Below are positions 28,415 through 35,900 of a DNA stretch of 64,000 bases, piece after piece; position 1 is the first letter of the stretch; each line of letters starts with the position of its first letter. Position numbers and translations under genes: made by a program. The DNA comes from Burkholderiaceae bacterium. Lineage in GTDB: Bacteria; Pseudomonadota; Gammaproteobacteria; Burkholderiales; Burkholderiaceae_C. The notes below the pieces were generated by a model. That model saw only the letters and a list, made by a program, of their open reading frames with translations, searched no databases and was not told the origin of the DNA. Location of the stretch: positions 124,001 to 188,000 of the forward strand of contig JADMJJ010000024.1 of assembly GCA_018780645.1 (NCBI GenBank), read 5' to 3'.

Positions 28415-29269
28415 ATGCGCATAGACATCGGCCAGGGCGTACGCCTGTTTGTTGACATCCAGGGCCCGGGTCTCGTGCCCGACGGACCGACGTTGCGCGA
28501 GAAGCCGACACTGATCTTGCTGCATGGCGGGCCGGGCTTCGACCACTCGGGCTTCAAGCCGGCCTTCTCTGCGCTTTCCGATATCGCCCAGATCGTCTAC
28601 TACGACCACCGCGGCCACGGCCGCAGCGACCGCCGGCCACGCGAGGAATGGACGCTGGACACCTGGGCCGATGACGTGGTGCGGCTCAGCGATGCGCTGG
28701 GCATCGTCAAGCCCATCGTGCTGGGCCAGTCCTTCGGCGGCTTTGTCGCCCAGCATTACCTGGCTCGCCACCCGGGCCATGCGGCCAAGGTCGTGCTGTC
28801 CAGCACCTCGCCGCATATGGCGCTGGAGCGCAAGCTGGCCATGTTCGAGCGCTTCGGGGGCCTGCGCGCCCGCGAGGTGGCGCAGCAGTTCTGGACCCGC
28901 CCCACGACCGAAACCTGGGCTCCGTACTGGGACGTCTGCCACACGCTCTACAACCAGAAGCCGCCACCGAACGGTGACGCCGCGGCGCGGACCATCCACC
29001 ACAACGACATCCTGTTCCACTTCGCCGGCGGCGAAATGCAGACGCTGGACCTGCTGCCGGGCCTGGCCCGGGCGCAATGCCCGGTGCTGGTGATGGCCGG
29101 CGAGCAAGACCCCGTCTGCCCGCTGGCCGACTCGCAGGACATTGCCGCGGCGCTGCCGGCGCATCTCAGCCAGCTCGCCACGTTTGCCGGTTCAGGTCAC
29201 GGCGCCTGGCGCGACGAGCCCGAGGCCGCGTTTGCATTGCTGCGGAGATTCATCCTGGCCGGCGACTGA
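28415..29269 (+). CDS. Alpha/beta-fold hydrolase (prolyl aminopeptidase-like)
   Basis: A 284-residue alpha/beta hydrolase. The oxyanion motif HGGPGFDHS is characteristic of the proline iminopeptidase group. The nucleophile elbow is GQSFGG, the acid is probably in GEQDPVCPL and the catalytic histidine in GSGHGAWRD. It starts 13 bases after glnS and may be read through from it. The last 73 bases overlap the convergent SRPBCC gene. Peptidase versus ester/haloalkane hydrolase cannot be decided from sequence. Confidence 0.88.
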   Translation: MRIDIGQGVRLFVDIQGPGLVPDGPTLREKPTLILLHGGPGFDHSGFKPAFSALSDIAQIVYYDHRGHGRSDRRPREEWTLDTWADDVVRLSDALGIVKPIVLGQSFGGFVAQHYLARHPGHAAKVVLSSTSPHMALERKLAMFERFGGLRAREVAQQFWTRPTTETWAPYWDVCHTLYNQKPPPNGDAAARTIHHNDILFHFAGGEMQTLDLLPGLARAQCPVLVMAGEQDPVCPLADSQDIAAALPAHLSQLATFAGSGHGAWRDEPEAAFALLRRFILAGD

Positions 29270-29736
29270 GCCCGCGGATAGCCCCGCTGCTCGATATCGT
29301 CGCGGTCCTCCAGCGCCGCGGCGGTCAGCTCCTTGCGTATCTGCGCGGCCAGCAGCGGCCGTAGCAGACCGCCGATCACCGGCGGTAGCGGCAGGCGGAT
29401 GACGATGTCCACCAGGGTGCCCGCGCGCCCTGACTGCATCTCGGGCAGAAATCGGAACTGCAGCGAGCCGCCGGCGTTGAAGCCTTCGACCGAGCGGTCC
29501 AGCATGCTGCCGTCGGCCTCGATCCGGCGCTCGAACACATCGCGCTGCTTGATGCCCAGCAGTCGCACCTCCTGCACGTAGCGGGCGCTGGAGCCTTGCC
29601 GCTCCAGAACCTCGAAGTGCAGCTTGGGATGCACATTGGCGTGGATGTGATGGTCCAGATCGGCGAACTGGGCGCGCACGGTGGCCGGGGGCGAGGCAAT
29701 CCACTGCTGGTGTTGCACTTCGACGAATTGGGGCAT
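29197..29736 (-). CDS. SRPBCC-family (START-like) protein
   Basis: A 179-residue protein with the START/polyketide-cyclase-like layout: an N-terminal strand (VEVQHQQWIASPPATVRAQFADLDHH), central beta strands (RYVQEVRLLGIKQRDVFERR) and a long C-terminal helix (LLRPLLAAQIRKELTAAALE). Such domains bind hydrophobic ligands; no function is assigned. The C-terminal ~30 residues overlap the convergent hydrolase gene and look disordered. Confidence 0.7.
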   Translation of the reverse strand: MPQFVEVQHQQWIASPPATVRAQFADLDHHIHANVHPKLHFEVLERQGSSARYVQEVRLLGIKQRDVFERRIEADGSMLDRSVEGFNAGGSLQFRFLPEMQSGRAGTLVDIVIRLPLPPVIGGLLRPLLAAQIRKELTAAALEDRDDIEQRGYPRAQSPARMNLRSNANAASGSSRQAP

Positions 29737-29788
29737 GGCGGGCTCCTTGGCTGAAAAGTAGGGGCTCAGCGAATACGAGGCCAGGGGC

Positions 29789-29822
29789 GATCCGGATTCA
29801 TCAAGCGGTTTGCATCCGGATC
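29789..29822. promoter_or_regulatory. Pair of palindromic ATCCGGAT sites upstream of the cupin/ECF cluster
   Basis: Two copies of the palindrome ATCCGGAT lie at 29790-29797 and 29814-29821, extended to the exact inverted arms GATCCGGAT (29789-29797) and ATCCGGATC (29814-29822). They sit 25 bases before the first cupin start, where a promoter/operator is expected. No protein can be assigned. Confidence 0.4.
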
Positions 29823-29846
29823 GTGCTTGGCTTCGTAGTAGCTCCC

Positions 29847-30242
29847 ATGAGCACGCCCAAGCCCCCCGCCGCCCTCAAGCAACGCCTGCTAGACCGGGTG
29901 GCCGACACCGACGACTCGCACCTGACGATTGCGCTGGACGATGGCGGCTGGCAGCCGTGGCTCGACGGCGTCGAGATCAAGCCGCTGCACGAGGTGGACG
30001 GCGTGCTGTCCTATCTGCTGCGGCTGGCCCCCGGCGCCACCCTGCCCGCGCACCGCCATCCGATCGATGAGGAGTGCATCGTGCTGGACGGTGTGCTGCG
30101 CGTAGGCAGCCATATCGAACTGGGCCCGGGTGGCTACCACCTGGCCCACCAGGGGGCGCTGCATGCACGCATCAGCACGGCCAGCGGGGCGACGATCTTC
30201 TTGCGCGGCGCGATACCGCAGGCCTGCCATGTGCTCGGCTGA
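29847..30242 (+). CDS. Single-domain cupin (ChrR-like) protein
   Basis: A 131-residue protein resembling the cupin half of ChrR-type anti-sigma factors. Its metal-binding cupin motif is PAHRHPIDEECIVLDG, followed by the second motif region GGYHLAHQGALHARI. No zinc anti-sigma motif (HxxxCxxC) is visible. The gene is 117 bases upstream of an ECF sigma factor and is followed beyond it by a second cupin regulator, so a role in controlling that sigma factor is likely but inferred. Start ATG at 29847; an earlier in-frame start at 29823 is less likely. Confidence 0.78.
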   Translation: MSTPKPPAALKQRLLDRVADTDDSHLTIALDDGGWQPWLDGVEIKPLHEVDGVLSYLLRLAPGATLPAHRHPIDEECIVLDGVLRVGSHIELGPGGYHLAHQGALHARISTASGATIFLRGAIPQACHVLG

Positions 30243-30359
30243 CTCGGCCGATGGCGGCCCGGCCCTTGCGCCCGAGGCCATACCGAGCGACGATGCGCCA
30301 GCCGCGTTGATCGTTGACACGCAGCGGCGCCCCGGCGCCCCAACCGATGAGACGGCTCC

Positions 30360-31100
30360 ATGAACGCCACATCCTCTGTTCACACCCGCCTGCGCAGCCC
30401 GCCCCAACGGGCCAAGCTGGGCGATGCCGAATCGCCAGACCCGTTAGAGGCGCTGTTCGACGACCCGGCCGATCACCCGACTCCGGAGCTTCAGCACCAG
30501 CCGCCCGCCGGCTGCAAACCCTGTGCCGACGATGCCCAGCTGACCGCCTGGATGGCACAGATCGCCGAGCGCGACGAGCGCGCGCTGTCGGCGCTCTACG
30601 ACGCCACCCTGAGCCGTGTCTACGGCCTGGTGCTGCGCATCGTGCGCCGGCCGGCCTGGGCAGAGGAGGTGGTCGAGGACACCTATTTCCAGGTCTGGCG
30701 CCAGGCGCTGCGTTTCGATGCCAGCCGTGGCCGCGCACTGACCTGGCTGCTGGGCATGGCCCGCTCGCGCGCCATCGATGCGCTCCGCCGCGAGTCCCGT
30801 TTCGATCACGACACCCTGGACGACGACGAGGCCCCGGCCCTGGTGGACACCGGCCTGCGCGGGCTGGATGAGGTGCTGGACCTGAGCCAGGGCCAGGCCA
30901 CCCTGCAGCGGGCGCTGCTGGCCCTGGGCGCTCAGCCCCGGCAGCTGGTGGCCCTGGCCTTTCTGCGTGGGCTCAGCCACGAGGAGATAGCCGCCCGGAC
31001 CGAGCTGCCGCTGGGCACAGTAAAGTCGCAGATCCGCCGCGCGCTGATCAGCCTGCGCGAGCTGCTCAACGAGCCCGGCGCCCAGGCGCTATCGGCCTGA
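30360..31100 (+). CDS. ECF-type RNA polymerase sigma factor
   Basis: A 246-residue extracytoplasmic-function sigma factor. Region 2 spans LYDATLSRVYGLVLRIVRR through AEEVVEDTYFQVWRQA and TWLLGMARSRAIDALRRE. Region 4 is LGAQPRQLVALAFLRGLSHEEIAART with PLGTVKSQIRRAL. It is longer than usual because of about 60 N-terminal residues rich in Pro, Asp and Glu. It sits between two cupin proteins and ends 8 bases before the second, an arrangement like RpoE-ChrR, whose members answer oxidative or metal stress. Confidence 0.93.
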   Translation: MNATSSVHTRLRSPPQRAKLGDAESPDPLEALFDDPADHPTPELQHQPPAGCKPCADDAQLTAWMAQIAERDERALSALYDATLSRVYGLVLRIVRRPAWAEEVVEDTYFQVWRQALRFDASRGRALTWLLGMARSRAIDALRRESRFDHDTLDDDEAPALVDTGLRGLDEVLDLSQGQATLQRALLALGAQPRQLVALAFLRGLSHEEIAARTELPLGTVKSQIRRALISLRELLNEPGAQALSA

Positions 31101-31108
31101 GAAACACC

Positions 31109-31960
31109 ATGAGCAAGCCACCCACCAATCCCTTGATGACTATCCGGCCGGCGCCTGATCCACTGGCCCATGAGCTGGGCACCCTGCTGGCCGAGCCGCT
31201 GGCCCAGGCCTGGCTGGCCCCTGAGCCGCCTTCAGCGCTGCGCCAACGGCTGCAAGAGCGCCTGGCCGCGGCACGCCAGGCAGAGGCCGCCATGTTCACC
31301 GTGCGGCGGCGCTCGGCTCCGCGCCAGCCCCTTGCCCCGGGCGTGACGGCGCAGACGCTGTACCGCGCCAAGGCCGGCCAGCCGCTTCGCCCCGGCGAGC
31401 CGCTGGGTGCGACGCTGATCGAGCTGGCCGCCGGCGCGAGCTTCAACCCGGCCATGCTGAACAATGCCGCTCTGCACCGCGAGTGGTTGCTGCTGTCGGG
31501 CAGCACGATGCGGGGCGGCGAGCCGCTGTCGCAGCGCGACTATCACGTCACCCCGGCCGGCCATGGAGCGGCGCCATGGTCATCGGCCGAGGGCGCGTTG
31601 CTGTTCCTGCGCGAGTGCGACCTGCCGGCGCAGCCGGGCGATCAGCCCCTGACGGTGCGCGATGCCGAGGCCGGCTGGCCCGAGTTCGCGCCGGGCATAC
31701 GCCGGCGCGTGCTGTGGCAGCGCGACGGCCAGGCCGCGCTGCTGTACTTCGCCGAGGCCGGCGCCCAGGTGCCCAATCACCGCCATGGCCATGACGAGGA
31801 ATGCCTGATGGTCCAGGGCGAGCTGTTCCTGGACGACATCCTGCTGCAGACCGGCGACTATCAACTGGCCCCGGCCGGCACCGGCCACACCCTGACAGAA
31901 ACCGATACCGGCGTGGTCATCTACGCCCACGGCGATCTGGATCTGCAGTTTGTCGGCTGA
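31109..31960 (+). CDS. Double-cupin ChrR-like regulator of the ECF sigma factor
   Basis: A 283-residue protein with a short helical N-terminus (PPSALRQRLQERLAAARQ) and two cupin-like domains. The first (about residues 90-180) has lost most metal ligands. The second has an intact motif, PNHRHGHDEECLMVQGE, and GDYQLAPAGTGH. The zinc-binding anti-sigma motif of true ChrR is absent. Position directly after the sigma gene argues for a regulator or sensor; whether it binds the sigma factor is unknown. Confidence 0.8.
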   Translation: MSKPPTNPLMTIRPAPDPLAHELGTLLAEPLAQAWLAPEPPSALRQRLQERLAAARQAEAAMFTVRRRSAPRQPLAPGVTAQTLYRAKAGQPLRPGEPLGATLIELAAGASFNPAMLNNAALHREWLLLSGSTMRGGEPLSQRDYHVTPAGHGAAPWSSAEGALLFLRECDLPAQPGDQPLTVRDAEAGWPEFAPGIRRRVLWQRDGQAALLYFAEAGAQVPNHRHGHDEECLMVQGELFLDDILLQTGDYQLAPAGTGHTLTETDTGVVIYAHGDLDLQFVG

Positions 31961-31968
31961 GCGTCGCC

Positions 31969-32199
31969 CTATCTACCGTGCCGGCTCTTGGCCTTGCGGC
32001 CATCCAGCTCCAGCAGCTGGGTCTTCAGCAGCGACAGCAGCACGCGTGCGGTCTCTTCGGTAAAGAGCAGGGCGCTGGTGGGTGCCTTGTCTTCGGGTGT
32101 GACGGCGGGCGCGATCAGGGCGTCCACATGCAGCTTGATCAGGCCATGGGCAAAGCTCTGGCTCTTCACCTTCTGCACTTCGATGTTGTAGGTCTTCAC
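31969..32199 (-). CDS. Conserved small hypothetical protein
   Basis: A 76-residue protein starting with GTG after an AGGA box. The sequence (KTYNIEVQKVKSQSFAHGLIK, then LLFTEETARVLLSLLKTQLLELD) is well ordered, with strand and helix predictions, no signal peptide and no known motif. It is convergent with the cupin gene. I recognise it only as a small Burkholderiales-type hypothetical protein. Confidence 0.6.
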   Translation of the reverse strand: MKTYNIEVQKVKSQSFAHGLIKLHVDALIAPAVTPEDKAPTSALLFTEETARVLLSLLKTQLLELDGRKAKSRHGR

Positions 32200-32242
32200 G
32201 GTGCGGTCCTAGGCAAAGCGCGAAGGTTACCGCAGGGACACC

Positions 32243-32506
32243 TCACCAGGCTTGATGACTGCCCATTCGGAAGCTCTCCACGCGCTGGCGTTCGGCCTCG
32301 CGCTGAGCCTTGGCCTCCAAATACATCCAGCATGGGGCGTTGATGTCGTCCAGCGTGTGCTCGCTCAGCTCGGTCAGCGCCAGGAGCTCGGTCTTCTCGC
32401 GCTGGCGCGCGCGCATTTGCGTCCACCGGCTCAGCAGACCGTTCAGCCAGCCGGCGGTCACCGGTTGCGGCGAAAGGGCTGGGCAGGTGCTTGCGGTGCT
32501 GGTCAT
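32243..32506 (-). CDS. DUF1127-like small protein
   Basis: An 87-residue protein whose centre (TELLALTELSEHTLDDINAP) matches the DUF1127/YjiS pattern of a leucine-rich helix followed by LxDIG-like residues. The rest is a charged helix. Start ATG has a strong AAGGAG box. It is divergent from a GcvA-like LysR gene, a pairing seen elsewhere for DUF1127 genes, so it is probably the regulator's target. DUF1127 proteins have been tied to RNA metabolism and phosphate or carbon physiology; no function is claimed here. Confidence 0.65.
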   Translation of the reverse strand: MTSTASTCPALSPQPVTAGWLNGLLSRWTQMRARQREKTELLALTELSEHTLDDINAPCWMYLEAKAQREAERQRVESFRMGSHQAW

Positions 32507-32530
32507 AGTCGGCTCCTTGGATAGTTCGTG

Positions 32531-32605
32531 CTGGTAAGCTTAGCCATCCAAAGTTAGCAATGGAATCGACTTGTTCTGCACTGGCTGGTCAGCTATGCTT
32601 ACCAG
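32531..32605. promoter_or_regulatory. Inverted 14-bp repeats in the DUF1127-LysR gap
   Basis: CTGGTAAGCTTAGC (32531-32544) and GCTATGCTTACCAG (32592-32605) are inverted copies with 13 of 14 bases matching, 61 bp centre to centre (about six helical turns). The right copy ends just before the LysR ATG at 32606, the left lies 25 bases upstream of the DUF1127-like start. Likely LysR sites controlling both genes. Confidence 0.6.
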
Positions 32606-33538
32606 ATGAGCCGATTGCCGCTGCACACCCTGCCCGCCTTTCGCGCCGTGGCCCGGCTCGACAATCTGCGCGCCGCGGCCGAAGAGCTGTACCTGACGCA
32701 CAGCGCAGTCAGCCAGCAGATCAAGCTGCTGGAGGAGCAGCTGGGCTTCGAGCTGTTCGACCGGCGCGGCCGGCGCATCGTGCTCAACGCCGCCGGCGCG
32801 GCCCTGCTGCGCGCCGTCGAGCCGGCGCTGACCCAGCTGGACGAGGGGGTGCGCGCCGCCGCGGCGGCCGCCAGCGGCACGGCGCACCGGCTGCGCGTCA
32901 CCGTGCTGCCCTCGTTCGCCCAACGCTGGCTGCTGCCACGCATGGGCCACTGGCGCGAGCAGCACCCCGACATCGCGATGGAGCTGCACACCTCGCAGCA
33001 GGTGATCGATCTGAAGCGGGAGGGCTTCCATGCCGCGCTGCGCCAAGGCCAGGGGCCGTGGCGAGGGTTGGAGGCGCAGCGGCTGATCGAGTCGCCGTCG
33101 GTGGTGCTGGGTTCGCCGCGTGCCGCCCACAGGCTGCTGAGCGGCGACCCCGCAACCCTGGCCGCCCGCCTGGCCGACGAACCGCTGCTGGGCAATGTGT
33201 CGCGTTGGGAAGCCTGGTTTGCGCTGGCCGGTGTGCGCTGCCGGGTCAACCCCGTCGCGGCCTTCAATGACGCCGGCATGATGCTGCAGGCCGCCGAGCA
33301 GGACCTGGGCATCACGCTGAGCCGCGAACTGCTGGCCGCCGATGCGCTTCGCGAAGGCCGGCTGGTGCGGCTGTGTGAGCTGATACTTCCCGATGACGAG
33401 CATGATTCGTTCTGGCTGGTCCATCCGCCCGAGTTGCGCGACTGGCCGCCGCTGCAGGCGCTGCGCACCTGGCTAGTGGCCGAGCTGGAGCGCTCGGAGC
33501 AGAAGTTGCTGACCTCGACAAACCCCGGAACACCGTGA
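32606..33538 (+). CDS. LysR-family transcriptional regulator (GcvA-like)
   Basis: A 310-residue LysR regulator. The N-terminal winged helix LPAFRAVARLDNLRAAAEELYLTHSAVSQQIKLLEEQLG is of the GcvA/AmpR subgroup, and the C-terminal effector domain contains VTVLPSFAQRWLLPRM and the GALGIALS-like EQDLGITLSRELL. There is no Shine-Dalgarno; an operator-like repeat ends at the ATG, so initiation may be leaderless or autoregulated. It overlaps the following methyltransferase start (TGATG). The effector is unknown. Confidence 0.93.
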   Translation: MSRLPLHTLPAFRAVARLDNLRAAAEELYLTHSAVSQQIKLLEEQLGFELFDRRGRRIVLNAAGAALLRAVEPALTQLDEGVRAAAAAASGTAHRLRVTVLPSFAQRWLLPRMGHWREQHPDIAMELHTSQQVIDLKREGFHAALRQGQGPWRGLEAQRLIESPSVVLGSPRAAHRLLSGDPATLAARLADEPLLGNVSRWEAWFALAGVRCRVNPVAAFNDAGMMLQAAEQDLGITLSRELLAADALREGRLVRLCELILPDDEHDSFWLVHPPELRDWPPLQALRTWLVAELERSEQKLLTSTNPGTP

Positions 33539-34152
33539 TGCCACAAGCCCCAAGACCGCTGAACGCCCCCGCCGCAGAGCGCAACAGGCAGCCCATTCTG
33601 GAAGTCTTGCAGCGGGTGCTGCCGACACGGGGCGTGGCGCTGGAGATCGCTAGCGGCACCGGCCAGCATGCGGCGCATTTCGCCGCCGGATTGCCCGGCT
33701 GGACCTGGCAGCCCAGCGAGTACGAAGCCGCCAACCTGGCCTCGATCGCCGCCTGGACGGCCGAGCTTGCGAATGTGCTGCCGGTCATACAGCTTGATGT
33801 GCTGGCGGCCATCTGGCCTCTGCCAGCGGCGGCGCAGACCCTTGACGCCATCTTCTGCGCCAATATGCTGCATATCTCGCCCTGGGCCTGCTGCGCGGCG
33901 CTGATGCAGGGCGCGGCGCGCCACCTGGCGCCGCAGGGGCATCTGCTGACCTATGGACCCTATCGGGTGCCAGGTCTTGCCACCGCGCCGAGCAACGAGA
34001 CCTTCGATGTCGACCTGCGCGCGCGCAACCCGGCCTGGGGACTGCGCGATCTGGGTGACGTCGCGGCCGAGGCACAGCGCGCCGGCTTGCAGCTGATCGA
34101 GCAGATCAGCATGCCCGCCAACAATCTGTTGCTGGTGTTCGCCCGAAGCTGA
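33538..34152 (+). CDS. DUF938 SAM-dependent methyltransferase-like protein
   Basis: A 204-residue class I methyltransferase-fold protein of the DUF938 family. The SAM-binding motif I is ALEIASGTGQHAAHFA, followed by FCANMLHISPWACC and LLTYGPYRV. DUF938 proteins are widespread and uncharacterised. The ATG overlaps the LysR stop by one base (TGATG); a GTG one codon earlier is possible. It is convergent with the UPF0149 gene, 1 base away. Confidence 0.88.
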   Translation: MPQAPRPLNAPAAERNRQPILEVLQRVLPTRGVALEIASGTGQHAAHFAAGLPGWTWQPSEYEAANLASIAAWTAELANVLPVIQLDVLAAIWPLPAAAQTLDAIFCANMLHISPWACCAALMQGAARHLAPQGHLLTYGPYRVPGLATAPSNETFDVDLRARNPAWGLRDLGDVAAEAQRAGLQLIEQISMPANNLLLVFARS

Positions 34153-34153
34153 A

Positions 34154-34771
34154 TCAGCCGGGGAACTTGCGCCGGTAGAGCAAGACCACAGCGTCAAGTA
34201 CGGCGCGGCTGAGCTGGTCACGCACCTCCAGGTCACCCAGGCGCTGAGCGTCTTCGGGGCTCAGATCCTCCTCGTCGCCGCCCAGCAGCGCGATCGGCAC
34301 CAGGGCCGCGCCGATCTCGGCGTCATCGAACAGGGCACCCCAGCCCTCGGGGTCCAGCGCCACGGCCTGCAGAAAGCCTATGCACCAGACCTCGGCATCG
34401 ACCAGATCGCGGTCATCGACCTCGGCCACGCTGAAGATGGGCTGCCAGGCCTCGCCCTTGTCGCGCAGCTCGATGGCCACGCTTTGCAGATGGCGCAGCA
34501 CCAGCAGCGTGGCCCGCTTGCGCTGCTTGTTGCTCGGAAACGGGGCATTGCCCTCCCCGTCCCCACCCCAGACAGCCGGCAGCCAGTCGGCGCTGGGCCG
34601 CTGGCTCAGGTCACCGGGGCCGACCAGCAGGGCGGTCAGGTAGCCATCCATCGCCTCGATATTCATCGCCTCGTCGGCGGGCAGCTCTTGCAGCAAATCG
34701 TCCAGCGCATTGAGCTCGTCGTCACTCAGCGGGGCATTGTCGGTTTGCGGGTTGTATTGGGGGTAGTCCAT
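34154..34771 (-). CDS. UPF0149 (YecA/YgfB) family protein
   Basis: A 205-residue UPF0149-family protein: an acidic helical protein with the family start LSDDELNALDDLLQEL and the block AMNIEAMDGYLTALLVGP, then LPAVWGG and WCIGFLQAVALDPEGW. The C-terminal SEC-C zinc motif found in some YecA proteins is missing. Function unknown in this form; E. coli YgfB relatives affect peptidoglycan-linked resistance in Pseudomonas. Confidence 0.87.
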   Translation of the reverse strand: MDYPQYNPQTDNAPLSDDELNALDDLLQELPADEAMNIEAMDGYLTALLVGPGDLSQRPSADWLPAVWGGDGEGNAPFPSNKQRKRATLLVLRHLQSVAIELRDKGEAWQPIFSVAEVDDRDLVDAEVWCIGFLQAVALDPEGWGALFDDAEIGAALVPIALLGGDEEDLSPEDAQRLGDLEVRDQLSRAVLDAVVLLYRRKFPG

Positions 34772-35169
34772 GGGCGGGGCCGGTTCGAATAGGAATGCAG
34801 GTACGCGAGCCTAACTCAGCGGCGGGTTGAGGTGGCAGAGGCGGCGAGTCCGAGCGGTCTGGCCAATGCCTTGATTCAGTCCAGGGAGCGAAACGCTGCC
34901 AAATGAACATGATGAAACCAGTCAAGGCCCTGTGGCCAATCTTCTGAAGCCCTGGACCAATACTGGCTCACCTTGATTCATGTGCATTCGAAGCTTGCTT
35001 GGCGTAGCGAACAACCCGATTCGCGATCATCGACGAGCAGCGATGCCAGCTTGTCGCCTGCATGGCAATCAAATTGACAAGCCTTGACCAGCAATCTCTT
35101 GAAGACACGGCCTACGTTGAACCGCCACGGACTTGAATCCCTTGTCGGAGATGACGCCCTACCCGATGC
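34772..35169. other. Gene-free stretch of about 400 bases
   Basis: No open frame with protein-like composition or a good ribosome binding site was found on either strand. Base composition is visibly lower in G+C than the flanks (runs such as CAAATTGACAAGCCTTGACC near 35070). It could hold an untranslated leader, a decayed gene or foreign DNA; I see no tRNA or repeat. Confidence 0.5.
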
Positions 35170-35715
35170 TTATTTACTGGGATATTGAAGATCTGCCCGA
35201 CGATTCTGCCCCCAGTCGGCTTCGTCATGCCCCCTGAACTTCGGCCGCTCCTTGCCCCAACTGACGGCTTCCATCTGCGCATCCTTCACGCCGTACACCT
35301 TCAAGGCGCTGCGCACAGCTTCGGCACGCCGTTGGCCTAGCGCCAGGTTGTATTCGGCGCCCCCGCGCTCATCGGTGTTGCCCTCGATGCGGATTGCGAG
35401 TTGTGGGTTGGTCTGCAGATACTTGCTATGTCGCTCCAGCAAGGACAGAGCATTGGCCTTGACGACGGACTGGTCGAAGTCGAAGTAGACGCTTCGGGCC
35501 GTTGCAATTTCGCTCTTCGGGTCGAGGTGTGCCGGAATTGTCACCGTGGACACTTTGGATTGGGCTACGGGGGCGGGCGCCATGGGCTTTGCCGCAGGTG
35601 CTGCTGCGGCAGTTGCCGGCTGAACGGCAGGTGGTGGGGTCACCGGCGTGCTGCTGCAAGCCCCCAGCAGGCCAGCAAGGATCAGCAGCGTGGTGTAGTT
35701 TGTGGCGGTCGTCAC
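35170..35715 (-). CDS. Pal-like OmpA-family peptidoglycan-associated lipoprotein (second copy)
   Basis: A 181-residue lipoprotein. The lipobox LLGACSS is preceded by a signal peptide, then a Pro/Ala-rich tether (TPPPAVQPATAAAAPAAKP). The OmpA/Pal domain contains SVYFDFDQSVVKANALSLLE, IEGNTDERGGAEYNLALGQ and AEAVRSALKVYGV, all peptidoglycan-binding landmarks. GTG at 35715 is chosen for its GGAG box. The canonical pal should follow tolB beyond the left window edge, so this is probably a paralogue. It lies beside, but is separated from, the NarL-type kinase. Confidence 0.9.
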   Translation of the reverse strand: MTTATNYTTLLILAGLLGACSSTPVTPPPAVQPATAAAAPAAKPMAPAPVAQSKVSTVTIPAHLDPKSEIATARSVYFDFDQSVVKANALSLLERHSKYLQTNPQLAIRIEGNTDERGGAEYNLALGQRRAEAVRSALKVYGVKDAQMEAVSWGKERPKFRGHDEADWGQNRRADLQYPSK

Positions 35716-35900
35716 TCTTGATTCTCCAGTCGTCGAGTTGGGCCCGCGCGCAGCATGCGCGTTCATGGGCCGCGCCGTATCGGCGCTTGCCGCATGACTT
35801 TAGAGGGGGTCTGGCAACCACAATAGTGCGGGTGGTCACTACCCGACAATGTCTTTCGTCACATCCCGCCCGCGGAATGGGCGCCATTGCAAGTTGCAGC

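Noticed and set aside
26467..28557. A 696-codon minus-strand frame across glnS
   Set aside because: Antisense shadow; the plus strand has a complete GlnRS with HIGH and KMSKS-type motifs.
34786..34805. GGTTCGAATAGG resembling a tRNA T-loop
   Set aside because: No acceptor, anticodon or D-arm can be folded around it.
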